Below, one piece after another: positions 25,650 through 33,865 of a DNA stretch of 64,000 bases; positions within the stretch are counted from its first letter, which is position 1; every line of letters begins with the position of its first letter. This stretch comes from JABMQF01 sp964563755. GTDB lineage: Archaea > Nanobdellota > Nanobdellia > Woesearchaeales > UBA11576. The notes under the pieces are model-generated. The model made no database searches. It saw nothing but the letters and a program-made list of their open reading frames with translations, and was not told the origin of the DNA. The stretch is from positions 1-64,000 of the forward strand of contig CAZLYC010000002.1 of the NCBI GenBank assembly GCA_964563755.1, written 5' to 3'. A program made the translations under genes and the position numbers.

Positions 25650-25838
25650 ATGGTGAATTGCAGTTTTTGTGGACATACTCTGGAGAAAGGCACAGGCAAG
25701 ATGCTTGTCAAGAATGACAGCAAGGTACTGTATTTCTGCTCAACCAAATGCGAGAAGAACTTGCTCAAGTTGAACAGGAAGCCACGCGTAACGAAGTGGA
25801 CAAACGAGTCCAGGTCTGCACGCGGAAAAGCCAACTGA
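25650..25838 (+). CDS. rpl24e: Ribosomal protein L24e
   Basis: 62 residues: CSFCGHTLEKGTGKM and FCSTKCEKN give the four-Cys zinc knuckle of L24e, and the RKPRVTKWT tail is typical. It is a 50S protein. The start is preceded by GAGGTG. It ends 11 bases before ndk, preserving the conserved archaeal gene order. Confidence 0.97.
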   Translation: MVNCSFCGHTLEKGTGKMLVKNDSKVLYFCSTKCEKNLLKLNRKPRVTKWTNESRSARGKAN

Positions 25839-25849
25839 GTGTGCGTAAG

Positions 25850-26341
25850 ATGATTGAAAAGACATTCGTCGCTATAAAGCCTGATGGGGTCCAGCGCGGC
25901 CTCATCGGTGAAGTTATCAGGAGGTTTGAGAATGCAGGCCTCAAGATAATAGGCATGAAGATGGTATGGATAGACAAGGAATTCGCAAGGAAACATTACA
26001 CAGAGGACATCGCGAAGCGAAGGGGAGAGCACGTACGTGAGCTTCTCCTTGACTATATAATAGAAGGACCAATCATCGCTATGGCGATTGAAGGTATCCA
26101 TGCTATAGAAGTTGTGAGAAAGATTGTAGGACCGACAGAACCGAAGGTCGCGGCACCCGGAACTATCCGAGGAGACTACACACATATGAGTTTCTCGCAT
26201 GCGGACAACGCGAAGAAGTCTGTCAAGAATGTCATACACGCTTCAGGCAACGCTGAAGATGCTAAGTACGAGGTTTCTCTGTGGTTCACGCCTAAAGAGC
26301 TGCACTCGTACAAGACAGTGCATGATGTACACATATTGTGA
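25850..26341 (+). CDS. ndk: Nucleoside diphosphate kinase
   Basis: 163 residues from the ATG at 25850; an open frame extends 34 codons upstream but only through the L24e gene. It begins MIEKTFVAIKPDGVQRG, with the nucleotide-binding KPDG. The catalytic His is in NVIHASGNAEDA, preceded by PGTIRGDY and FSHADNAKKS. It transfers phosphate among nucleoside di- and triphosphates, supplying GTP for translation factors encoded next. It is slightly longer than the usual 150 residues because of a C-terminal addition (YKTVHDVHIL). Confidence 0.96.
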   Translation: MIEKTFVAIKPDGVQRGLIGEVIRRFENAGLKIIGMKMVWIDKEFARKHYTEDIAKRRGEHVRELLLDYIIEGPIIAMAIEGIHAIEVVRKIVGPTEPKVAAPGTIRGDYTHMSFSHADNAKKSVKNVIHASGNAEDAKYEVSLWFTPKELHSYKTVHDVHIL

Positions 26342-26376
26342 ATCAACATATTGCTATAATCAAGGAGGGAATTTAG

Positions 26377-28584
26377 ATGGCAGAAAAAGAAAGCCAACTC
26401 GACAAGATCAAAAGGATTTGTAAGAATAAAGATCAGATAAGGAATATCTGCACAAGCGCTCACATCCACCACGGAAAGACTGCGCTGACTGACAATCTTC
26501 TTGCGGCATCAGGCTACATGTCTGAAAAGCTTGCAGGTAACTTGGACCAGGGCATGTTGACCTGGCAGCACAAGGATGAGCAGGAGAGACTGATGACTGT
26601 AGACTCGGCTAACGTGAGCATGGTCCACAAGTTCAGTGACTCAGAATACCTTATCAACCTGATTGATACTCCAGGTCACGTTGACTTCTCAGGAAACGTC
26701 ACTAGGGCAATGAGAGCTATCGACGGGACAATAGTCCTGGTATGCGCAGTCGAAGGCATAATGCCGCAGACAGAGACTGTCCTTAAGCAGGCGTTGAGGG
26801 AAAGGGTAAAGCCAGTGTTGTTTATCAACAAGATGGACAGGCTCCTTAAGGAATTAAAGTTGCCGCCTGACCAGATGCAGCAAAGGCTGATTAAGATATA
26901 CAAGGACTTCAACGTCCTTATCGATAAGATAGCAGATAGCGAATTCAAGGATAAATGGAAAGTTGACATAAATGATGGTAGCGTCGCATTTGGAAGCGCG
27001 AGGGACAACTGGGCAATCTCAGTTCCTTTCATGCAGAAGAAGGGCATAAAGTTCAGCGACATATCCAGGATTTATGAGATGACAGACCAGGAGAGGAAGG
27101 ATTGGACGTGGAAGAACGCGCCTCTTTTCGAAGTGCTTCTTGACATGGTAGTAAAGCACCTTCCAAACCCGCTTGAAGCTCAGAAATACAGGATTCCAAA
27201 GATATGGAAAGGAGACGCGGATTCAGAGTTTGGCAAAGACCTGATTAACTGCAACAGCAATGGAAAACCTGCATTCGTGATAACAAGGATAGTCATAGAT
27301 CCTAGAGCAGGCAAGGAAATTAGCGCTGGAAGGCTTTTCTCAGGTACACTGAAGCAGGGTCAGGAAGTCTATCTTAATCTTGCGAAGAAGACCCAGAGGA
27401 TACAGCAGCTATTGATCTATAATGGAATAATACCTGAACAGGTAGATGAGCTCCCGTCAGGTAACGTAATCGCCATAGCAGGCATAAACGGCGAAGCTGG
27501 AGAGACAATAACTCTTGAGCCAGAGACTCCTTTCGAAGAGCTGAAGCATATCTTCGAACCGGTCATCACTAAATCAATCGGAGTCAATAAGCCGGCAGAC
27601 CTTCCAAAGCTCGTCGAAGTTCTAAGAAAGGTCGGAAAAGAGGATCCTAGCGTAAAGATTGAGATTAACGAAGAGACAGGAGAGAACCTGATATCCGGCA
27701 TGGGAGAGCTGCACCTTGAGATTATAGAGAACAGGATAAAGACAGAGAAAGGTGTCGAAGTCAAGACTTCATCACCCATAGTTGTATACAGGGAGACAGT
27801 GTCAAAACCATCGACTGCAGAGTTCGAGGGAAAATCTCCTAACAAGCACAACAAGCTTTACTTCAGGGTAGAGCCGCTCGAAGACAATGTAAAGGAAGCG
27901 ATAAAGAAGGGCGAGCTCACAGAAAGAAGGCTCAGGAAGAAGGACATCCCGATATTTGACAAGTTCGTTGAGCTGGGATATGATTCCAAGATTGCGAGGA
28001 ACGTCAAGGATATCTACAAAGGTAGCATACTCATCGACGAAACAAGAGGTATAGTCTACATAGGTGAGATAATGGAACTCTTGCTTGATATGTTTGAGGA
28101 TGTTATGGGTGCCGGTCCATTGGCAAGGGAGCCTTGCACTGGAGTCAAGGTAAGGCTCATGGACTGTAAACTGCACGAGGACGCAATCCACAGAGGTCCT
28201 GCCCAGATGTACCCTGCAGTAAGAGAGGGTATAAGGGGAGCGATGATGCTTGCAGGCGCGACTATGTTTGAACCTATCCAGACTCTGAGGTTTGAAGCTC
28301 CTAACGAATATATGGGAGAGATGTCCAAGCTGATAAACAACAAGAGAGGACAGCTTATCGACATGCAGCAGGAAGCTGATTATGTCATGCTTCTAGGCAA
28401 GCTGCCTGTGGCAGAGATGATTGGTTTCTCAAGCGATTTGAGGAGCGCGACAGAAGGAAGAGGACAATTCTCACTTGTCGACCAGACGTTCGAGAAGCTG
28501 CCGAATGAGTTGCAGGCAAGGATAATCAAGCAGATCAGGGAAAGAAAGAAACTGAAGCTTGAGGAAGAGGAGCCTACAGAATAA
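26377..28584 (+). CDS. fusA: Translation elongation factor EF-2, copy 1
   Basis: 735 residues, full length for aEF-2. G motifs: AHIHHGKTA (G1, about 28–36), DTPGH (G3) and NKMDR (G4). Domain IV carries the tip loop CKLHEDAIHRGP, with the His normally converted to diphthamide. Domain V ends with IRERKKLK. It moves the ribosome along mRNA using GTP. AAGGAGGG precedes the start. A second full-length EF-2 follows (28788–30983). Long identical DNA tracts in the two genes indicate gene conversion. This copy follows ndk and is the one in the conserved context. Confidence 0.97.
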   Translation: MAEKESQLDKIKRICKNKDQIRNICTSAHIHHGKTALTDNLLAASGYMSEKLAGNLDQGMLTWQHKDEQERLMTVDSANVSMVHKFSDSEYLINLIDTPGHVDFSGNVTRAMRAIDGTIVLVCAVEGIMPQTETVLKQALRERVKPVLFINKMDRLLKELKLPPDQMQQRLIKIYKDFNVLIDKIADSEFKDKWKVDINDGSVAFGSARDNWAISVPFMQKKGIKFSDISRIYEMTDQERKDWTWKNAPLFEVLLDMVVKHLPNPLEAQKYRIPKIWKGDADSEFGKDLINCNSNGKPAFVITRIVIDPRAGKEISAGRLFSGTLKQGQEVYLNLAKKTQRIQQLLIYNGIIPEQVDELPSGNVIAIAGINGEAGETITLEPETPFEELKHIFEPVITKSIGVNKPADLPKLVEVLRKVGKEDPSVKIEINEETGENLISGMGELHLEIIENRIKTEKGVEVKTSSPIVVYRETVSKPSTAEFEGKSPNKHNKLYFRVEPLEDNVKEAIKKGELTERRLRKKDIPIFDKFVELGYDSKIARNVKDIYKGSILIDETRGIVYIGEIMELLLDMFEDVMGAGPLAREPCTGVKVRLMDCKLHEDAIHRGPAQMYPAVREGIRGAMMLAGATMFEPIQTLRFEAPNEYMGEMSKLINNKRGQLIDMQQEADYVMLLGKLPVAEMIGFSSDLRSATEGRGQFSLVDQTFEKLPNELQARIIKQIRERKKLKLEEEEPTE

Positions 28585-28616
28585 ATGATTTCAATTTTTT
28601 ATTATTTCTTTTATTT

Positions 28617-28709
28617 CAATGCCACCTAGCGAGCAGCAGGAGAAACATGTGAACATGATGCAGTTCTGCAAACAACAATAGATATAGAAGCCGTGCGAGC
28701 GTGGCATTG
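28617..28709 (+). ncRNA. Structured intergenic element, copy C
   Basis: 93-nt element between the two EF-2 genes. The outer stem is CAATGCCAC (28617–28625) with GTGGCATTG (28701–28709). The CTA bulge and the paired GCGAGC blocks (28629 and 28695) match copies A and B. The interior is close to copy A (TGCAGTT, GCAAACAACA, TGCGAGC). It ends about 80 bases upstream of the second EF-2 ATG, with a TTTATTAAATA promoter-like stretch in between, so it precedes rather than overlaps that transcript. Confidence 0.6.
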
Positions 28710-28787
28710 CCAGGCATATCGAAAGCAGAGCTTTCCAATATTTTATTAAATACCCTCATTCTATCTGCAGTTAAAGGTAACACACAA

Positions 28788-30983
28788 ATGGCAAACAGGA
28801 TGGTCGAAAGGGTCTTAAGAATCGCGGCGGTTCCTAAGAACATAAGGAATATCTGCACTAGTGCCCACATCCATCATGGAAAGACAGCATTTTCTGATAA
28901 TTTGATTGCGGCTGCAGGCCTCATGTCACAGGACCTTGCAGGAGACGCGCTTCTATTGAACTTCAAGGCAGATGAGATAGAGCGATGCATGACTATAGAC
29001 TCTGCGAACATATCGATGGTCCATGAGTTTGACGGAAAAGAGTTCCTGATAAATCTAATAGATACTCCGGGCCACGTGGATTTCGGCGGTGACGTCACTA
29101 GGGCAATGCGAGCTGTCGACGGTACAATCCTACTTGTATGCGCCTCAGAAGGCATCATGCCGCAGACAGAGACCGTCCTTAAGCAGGCATTGAAAGAGCG
29201 GGTTAAACCCACATTGTTCATCAACAAGGTCGACAGGCTCATTACAGAACTGAAGTTGCCCCCAGATAAGATACAGGAGAGGTTCATGAAGATAATAGCT
29301 GATGTGAACAAGCTGATACTTAACATCGCAGAGAAGGGATTGGGAGAAAAATGGCGGGTCAATGTCCAGGACGGTTCTGTGGCTTTCGGTAGCGCAAGGC
29401 AGAACTGGGCGTTAAGCTTACCTTTTATGAAAAAGAAGAATGTCAGCTTCAAGGATGTAATAGATATCTACGAGAAGACAGAGCCAGGTCCAGAGAGAGA
29501 CAGGGCACTTTTCACTAAAGCACCTCTTTTCGAAGTTGTGCTGGACATGGTAGTGAAGCATCATCCTGATCCTTCAGTTGCTCAGGCATACAGGATTCCA
29601 AAGATATGGCATGGAGATTTAGATTCTGATTTCGGAAAGTCACTTATAACATGCGACCCAGAAGGTAAACTGGGTTTCGTGATAAACAAGATAATAGTCG
29701 AGAAACAAGTCGGCGAGATTTCATACGGGAGGCTTTTCTCAGGCACGATAGAGAAAGGGATGGAAGTATATCTTAACAGGGACAAGCAGAAGCAGAGGAT
29801 ACAACAGATATTCATAGCATACGGGCAGAAGAGAGAGCTCGTCGAGAAAGTCCCTTGCGGGAACATCCTTGGGCTTGTCGGAATAAAGAGCAGGGTCGGA
29901 GAGACTATAACTTTTGAACCTGAAGAACCATTTGAAGAGATTACCCACATATTCGAGCCAGTCATAACAAAAGCGATTGAAGCAAAACATCCTTCAGACC
30001 TGCCAAAGCTTGTCGAAGTATTGAGGGTTGTCGGAAAAGAAGACCCTACAGTCAAGATCCAGGTGAATGAGGAGACTGGCGAGCATCTTATGCAGGGCAT
30101 GGGAGAGCTTCACCTTGAGATAGTCGAGAACAGGATAAAGACAGAGAAAGGAGTGGAGATAATCACATCTCCGCCGATAGTAGTCTATAGAGAGACTATT
30201 ACAAAGCCATCAATTTCAGAGTTCGAGGGAAAATCTCCTAACAAGCACAACAAGCTTTACTTCAGGGTTGAACCGATTGAACCTGATGTACGTGATGCTA
30301 TAAAGAAAGGAGAGATACCTCAGATAAGGCCAAGAAAAAAAGATATTCCGATATTCGACAAGTTTGTAGAGCTAGGATATGACTCAAAGCTTGCAAGGGG
30401 AATAAAAGATATCTACAACGGCAACATATTGATAGACGAGACAAGAGGAGTAGTCTACATGAATGAGATACTTGAGCTTGTACTTGATATGTTTGAGGAT
30501 GTTATGAGTTCAGGCCCTCTTGCAAGGGAACCTTGCACTGGAGTCAAGGTAAGGCTCATGGACTGTAAACTGCACGAGGACGCAATCCACAGGGGGCCTT
30601 CACAGATGTATCCTGCAGTAAGAGAAGGTATAAGGGGAGCGATGAACCTTGCAAATCCAGTCATGTTTGAACCCGTCCAGACCCTGAGGTTTGAGTGTCC
30701 GACAGAATATATGGGAGAGATATCAAAACTGATAAGCAACAAGCGAGGTCAGCTTATCGACATGCAGCAGGAAGGCGAGACTACAATAATAACAGGTAAG
30801 CTTCCTGTCGGTGAGATGCTCGGCCTGTCAAATACATTGAGGAGCGCGACAGCAGGAAGAGGGATATCTTCGCTTGTCGACCAGACATTTGAGAGGATGC
30901 CTACAGAACTTCAGAATAAGATAATAAAGCAGATAAGGGAAAGAAAGGGACTAAAGATAGAAGATAATCAGACAGCAGGATAA
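28788..30983 (+). CDS. Translation elongation factor EF-2, copy 2 (paralogue)
   Basis: 731 residues from the ATG at 28788 (AAGGTAA upstream; the frame extends 29 codons further into element C without a site). It keeps all EF-2 landmarks: AHIHHGKTA, DTPGH, NKVDR and the diphthamide loop CKLHEDAIHRGP. It is therefore not an obvious degenerate paralogue of the type reported to lose the diphthamide His. It differs from copy 1 across much of domains I–III and V, yet shares a 62-base and a roughly 50-base tract of perfect DNA identity in domain IV. It may be a condition-specific translocase or a specialised paralogue. Confidence 0.93.
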   Translation: MANRMVERVLRIAAVPKNIRNICTSAHIHHGKTAFSDNLIAAAGLMSQDLAGDALLLNFKADEIERCMTIDSANISMVHEFDGKEFLINLIDTPGHVDFGGDVTRAMRAVDGTILLVCASEGIMPQTETVLKQALKERVKPTLFINKVDRLITELKLPPDKIQERFMKIIADVNKLILNIAEKGLGEKWRVNVQDGSVAFGSARQNWALSLPFMKKKNVSFKDVIDIYEKTEPGPERDRALFTKAPLFEVVLDMVVKHHPDPSVAQAYRIPKIWHGDLDSDFGKSLITCDPEGKLGFVINKIIVEKQVGEISYGRLFSGTIEKGMEVYLNRDKQKQRIQQIFIAYGQKRELVEKVPCGNILGLVGIKSRVGETITFEPEEPFEEITHIFEPVITKAIEAKHPSDLPKLVEVLRVVGKEDPTVKIQVNEETGEHLMQGMGELHLEIVENRIKTEKGVEIITSPPIVVYRETITKPSISEFEGKSPNKHNKLYFRVEPIEPDVRDAIKKGEIPQIRPRKKDIPIFDKFVELGYDSKLARGIKDIYNGNILIDETRGVVYMNEILELVLDMFEDVMSSGPLAREPCTGVKVRLMDCKLHEDAIHRGPSQMYPAVREGIRGAMNLANPVMFEPVQTLRFECPTEYMGEISKLISNKRGQLIDMQQEGETTIITGKLPVGEMLGLSNTLRSATAGRGISSLVDQTFERMPTELQNKIIKQIRERKGLKIEDNQTAG

Positions 30984-31155
30984 AGCGTTTAAAACTGGAT
31001 TTGGAGCATTTTTCTTGTTTTTTGGTTGTTACAGAAAACCTTTTAAATAAATGCCATATTTGAACAAAATACAAGATTGGCTCAAATAGAGCTGAAAAAG
31101 AGGAAATCAGCTTTAATTAGGCTTAAAAATCAAAAAGAAGTAAGGAGGTTTTAGA

Positions 31156-32448
31156 ATGGCTAAGACAAAACCACACTTGAACATCGTTTTCATCGGACAC
31201 GTTGATCACGGCAAATCTACCACAGTAGGCCGAATTTTGTTCGATTCTGGCGTTATAGATGAACAAACGATGAGAAAGTTGAAAGAAAAGGCACAGGAGC
31301 TAGGAAAAGGTGGCTTCGAATTCGCCTTCGTTATGGACAACCTGAAGGAAGAGCGAGAGAGAGGAGTCACAATTGACCTTTCTCACAAGAAGTTCGAGAC
31401 AGAGAAGTATTACTTCACTATAATCGACGCTCCAGGCCACAAGGACTTCATCAAGAACATGATCACTGGCGCTGCTCAGGCAGATGTCGGAACACTTGTT
31501 GTTGCAGCTAACGACGGAATCATGGCTCAGACAAAGGAGCACGTGTTCCTCTCAAGGACTCTCGGAGTCAACCAGCTGATAATTGCAGTCAACAAGATGG
31601 ACATAAAGGGAGTTGAGTACAGCGAAGCGAGATTCAACCAGGTCAAGGCAGATGTTTCTACTCTATTGAAGAGCGTCGGCTACAAGCCTGAAGAAGTCCA
31701 ATTCGTACCTGTAGCTTCACTCATGGGCGAAAACATAGTCAAGAACACAGGAAAGATGCCTTGGTACAAGGGACCTACACTGGTTCAAGCAATGAACGCA
31801 TTGAAGGAACCTGACAAGCCCACAAACCTGCCGCTCAGGTTGCCTCTCCAGGATGTATATAACATAACTGGAATAGGAGTCGTACCTGTCGGAAGAGTTG
31901 AAACAGGCATCATGAAGGTAGGCGACAAGGTAATAGTCGTTCCTGCAAGAGATGGTAAAGGCGTCCGCGGTGAAGTCAAGTCAATTGAGATGCACCACGA
32001 GCAGATGACACAGGCAGAGCCAGGTGACAACATCGGCTTCTCAGTGAGAGGCATAGGAAAGAAGGATGTTGCAAGGGGAGACGTTCTCGGTCACGAGACA
32101 AGCATTCCCGCTGTTGCTGAAGAGTTCACTGCCCAGATGGTAGTGCTGAACCACCCAAGCGTCATAACCATAGGTTACACGCCAGTGTTCCACGTGCACA
32201 CCGCACAGGTCGCTTGCCAGATAACTGCAATCCAGAAGAAGCTCAACCCTGCAACAGGAGAAGTCCTCGCAGAGAATCCTGACTTTATCAAGAATGGCGA
32301 CGCAGCTATCGTGACTATAAAGCCTACGCATCCTATGTGCATAGAGAAGCAGAAGGAAATACCGCAGATGTCAAGGTTCGCAATCAGGGACTCTGGTTCA
32401 ACCGTCGCTGCAGGCATGTGCATAGACATAGTCAAGAAGCAAGCTTAA
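31156..32448 (+). CDS. tuf: Translation elongation factor 1-alpha
   Basis: 430 residues. G motifs: GHVDHGKSTT (about 14–23), DAPGHKDF and NKMD. Switch and tRNA-binding landmarks include GVTIDLSHKKFET and VGVVPVGRVETGIM-like sequence in domain 2, ending IRDSGSTVAAGMCIDIV. It delivers aminoacyl-tRNA to the ribosome. It has its own promoter (CCTTTTAAATA near 31040), a leader of roughly 90 bases and a strong GGAGGTTTTAGA site. rps10 follows, as in most archaea. Confidence 0.98.
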   Translation: MAKTKPHLNIVFIGHVDHGKSTTVGRILFDSGVIDEQTMRKLKEKAQELGKGGFEFAFVMDNLKEERERGVTIDLSHKKFETEKYYFTIIDAPGHKDFIKNMITGAAQADVGTLVVAANDGIMAQTKEHVFLSRTLGVNQLIIAVNKMDIKGVEYSEARFNQVKADVSTLLKSVGYKPEEVQFVPVASLMGENIVKNTGKMPWYKGPTLVQAMNALKEPDKPTNLPLRLPLQDVYNITGIGVVPVGRVETGIMKVGDKVIVVPARDGKGVRGEVKSIEMHHEQMTQAEPGDNIGFSVRGIGKKDVARGDVLGHETSIPAVAEEFTAQMVVLNHPSVITIGYTPVFHVHTAQVACQITAIQKKLNPATGEVLAENPDFIKNGDAAIVTIKPTHPMCIEKQKEIPQMSRFAIRDSGSTVAAGMCIDIVKKQA

Positions 32449-32529
32449 ATGCTTCCAATTTTTTATTTTATTTATATTAAAAACCAAAATCGAGTATAGC
32501 AAACTCGAGTTTTGTTATATGGGCGAAAA

Positions 32530-32838
32530 ATGCAAAAAGCAAGAATAAAACTGACAAGTAACGATATCGACAAGATAAACCAGGTATGTACGCATATAAA
32601 GGATATTGCGGACAAGACCGGAGTCACGATACGTGGACCTATTCCCCTGCCAACCAAGAAGCTAAAGATAACCACAAGGAAGAGTCCTTGCGGCAACGGA
32701 AAGGCGACATGGGAAAGATACGAGATGAGGGTTCACAAAAGACTCGTCGATCTTGGCTTGGACGAAAGGGCATTGAGGCTCGTAATGAGAGTTCCTATCC
32801 CTGAAGGCCTTAAGATCGAGATTGAGATGATCGATTAA
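32530..32838 (+). CDS. rps10: Ribosomal protein S10
   Basis: 102 residues from the ATG at 32530; an upstream TTG six codons earlier lacks support. Family blocks: ARIKLTSNDIDKIN, GVTIRGPIPLPTKKLKITTRKSP, WERYEMRVHKRL and VMRVPIPEGLKIEIEM. It is a 30S head protein. A small hairpin (CGAGT/ACTCG, 32491–32507) lies in the gap after tuf. The gene is the last protein gene before the tRNA-Ser. Confidence 0.97.
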   Translation: MQKARIKLTSNDIDKINQVCTHIKDIADKTGVTIRGPIPLPTKKLKITTRKSPCGNGKATWERYEMRVHKRLVDLGLDERALRLVMRVPIPEGLKIEIEMID

Positions 32839-32946
32839 TCATTTGATTTTATTTCTTCAATTGACCAATGCACTAGCTGCAGCGCTGCCACTGCATAGAA
32901 TCATAGCAAAAGTTTTTAAAACATGCAAGATTTCAAAACAGCATCT

Positions 32947-33065
32947 GCCGCCGTGGCACAACCTGGTACTGCGCAAGCCTGGAAACTGCAAAAACGCAAA
33001 TTCCTGCGCTGGCAAAGATAGCTTGTTCCCGAAAGGGTATTCCAGTTCAAATCTGGACGGCGGCG
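32947..33065 (+). tRNA. tRNA-Ser(GGA) with a 35-nt anticodon-loop intron
   Basis: Acceptor GCCGCCG (32947–32953) pairs with CGGCGGC (33058–33064), discriminator G as expected for serine. The anticodon stem CAAGC (32974–32978) pairs with GCTTG (33021–33025). The loop CTGGAA+A contains anticodon GGA. Bases 32985–33019 are extra and are read as an intron at the canonical 37/38 site; a textbook bulge-helix-bulge was not obvious, so the ends are approximate. A long variable arm (CCC-GAAA-GGG) confirms the serine class. T stem TCCAG/CTGGA, loop TTCAAAT. No CCA is encoded. Confidence 0.9.
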
Positions 33066-33068
33066 TGT

Positions 33069-33165
33069 AAATATTTATAACGTCCAGTTGAGCATAGCGA
33101 AACTGGACCGGATGTTGCCTATCAAATGGGCGTAACCATTTGCTGGACTGCGGCGTCATAATATT
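33069..33165 (+). promoter_or_regulatory. Structured leader upstream of the 33183 gene
   Basis: A TATA-like AAATATTTATAA (33069–33080) is followed by an 8-bp hairpin GTCCAGTT/AACTGGAC (33082–33108). Its apex holds GA-GC-ATA-GC-GA, again a tandem G·A arrangement. A second hairpin AAATGG/CCATTT lies near 33124–33141. An alternative pairing of GTTGCC with GGGCGTAAC overlaps the second hairpin. It may be a structured 5' leader or a small RNA. CCAGTTGAGCATA (13 bases) recurs in the tRNA-Met intron region at 33724–33736. Confidence 0.35.
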
Positions 33166-33182
33166 TTACCAAAACGAGGTGC

Positions 33183-33509
33183 ATGATTGTGGTATTCAAT
33201 GATAAGGAAATTCTCAACCGTCTTGACAGAGTAGAATCTCTCCTAAAACAGGTTCTGGAAAACCAGAAGAAAGAGCTAGAAGAAGAGGAAAAGATAGAGG
33301 CAGAGGAAGAGGAGACAAAAAAAGAGCTCGAGGAGTCAGAATTCAATCTCGAATTCAAGAATGTCGAGGACTGGCGAAAATATATCTGGGAGAATTGCGC
33401 GTACAAAGTAGAAAGGACAGAAGGAGCTGAAGTTGATTTCTTCTGTAAGAAAAAGAATGGTCCTTGCAAGTTTGATGGCTGCCCTCTTAATTACAAGATA
33501 GAAAAATAA
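33183..33509 (+). CDS. Coiled-coil protein with C-terminal Cys motif
   Basis: 108 residues as read from the ATG at 33183; the in-frame GTG two codons later (33189) is better spaced from GAGGTG and may be the true start. Residues 5–55 are a very acidic coiled coil (LENQKKELEEEE). The C-terminal part has a predicted small metal or disulfide site: FFCKKKNGPCKFDGCP. The convergent ORF at 33511–33648 carries a similar Cys pattern. No family was recognised. Confidence 0.7.
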   Translation: MIVVFNDKEILNRLDRVESLLKQVLENQKKELEEEEKIEAEEEETKKELEESEFNLEFKNVEDWRKYIWENCAYKVERTEGAEVDFFCKKKNGPCKFDGCPLNYKIEK

Positions 33510-33510
33510 G

Positions 33511-33648
33511 TCATTCCCAGCCAGAATCTTTTTGTTTTTTATCTTTATCCTTGGCGTCAAGATATTCTTCATATGCCCAGCAGGGATATGATGGACAGCC
33601 ACGTTCAGGACAGTTCTTTAGTTTTTTAGGACAATTTTCAATTCTCAT
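33511..33648 (-). CDS. Small Cys-rich protein
   Basis: 45 residues: NCPKKLKNCPERGCPSYPCW, then a charged tail ending DSGWE. Four Cys (6, 13, 18, 23) within 18 residues suggest a tiny metal- or disulfide-stabilised knot. The stop lies 2 bases from the stop of the convergent gene, whose C-terminus has the related pattern C-x-K-K-x-N-G-P-C-x3-G-C-P. No good ribosome binding site was seen, and the gene is very short, so expression is uncertain. Confidence 0.5.
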   Translation of the reverse strand: MRIENCPKKLKNCPERGCPSYPCWAYEEYLDAKDKDKKQKDSGWE

Positions 33649-33684
33649 AAGATATAGAGATATATAGATTGAAATTTAAAAATG

Positions 33685-33812
33685 TGCCGGTGGCGGGAAT
33701 TGAAACCGCGACCTCTAGATGCCCCAGTTGAGCATAATAAAATCATAGGCTTTTAGGCCTCATCACTCAAGTTCTTATGAGTCTAGCGCTCTAACCACTG
33801 AGCTACACCGGC
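33685..33812 (-). tRNA. tRNA-Met(CAU), elongator type, with a 55-nt intron
   Basis: Acceptor GCCGGTG pairs with CACCGGC, discriminator A; D arm GCTC/GAGC. The anticodon stem CTAGA/TCTAG encloses CTCATA+A (anticodon CAT). The intron is 33721–33775 at position 37/38. A canonical bulge-helix-bulge forms: CUCA pairs with UGGG, with bulges UAA and GCA cut after their second bases. It lacks initiator features (no A1:U72), so it is elongator Met or a tRNA-Ile2. The T stem is odd: position 53 is T opposite C61, breaking the near-universal G53:C61 pair. No CCA is encoded. Confidence 0.9.
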
Positions 33813-33865
33813 ACTGCGAAAAGCTCAAAAAACAAGAAAAATAGAGTGTTTATAAAGATTTTGGC

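Noticed and set aside
25748..25849. Longer N-terminus for nucleoside diphosphate kinase
   Set aside because: The extension reads through the L24e gene in another frame; the ATG at 25850 begins exactly at the family N-terminus.
26377..30983. EF-2 duplication as an assembly artefact
   Set aside because: The two genes differ over most of their length and have different flanks, so they are genuine paralogues.
33721..33775. C/D box guide RNA inside the tRNA-Met intron (GTGATGA present)
   Set aside because: A C-box match exists but no CTGA D box follows at a useful distance, so the match is probably chance.
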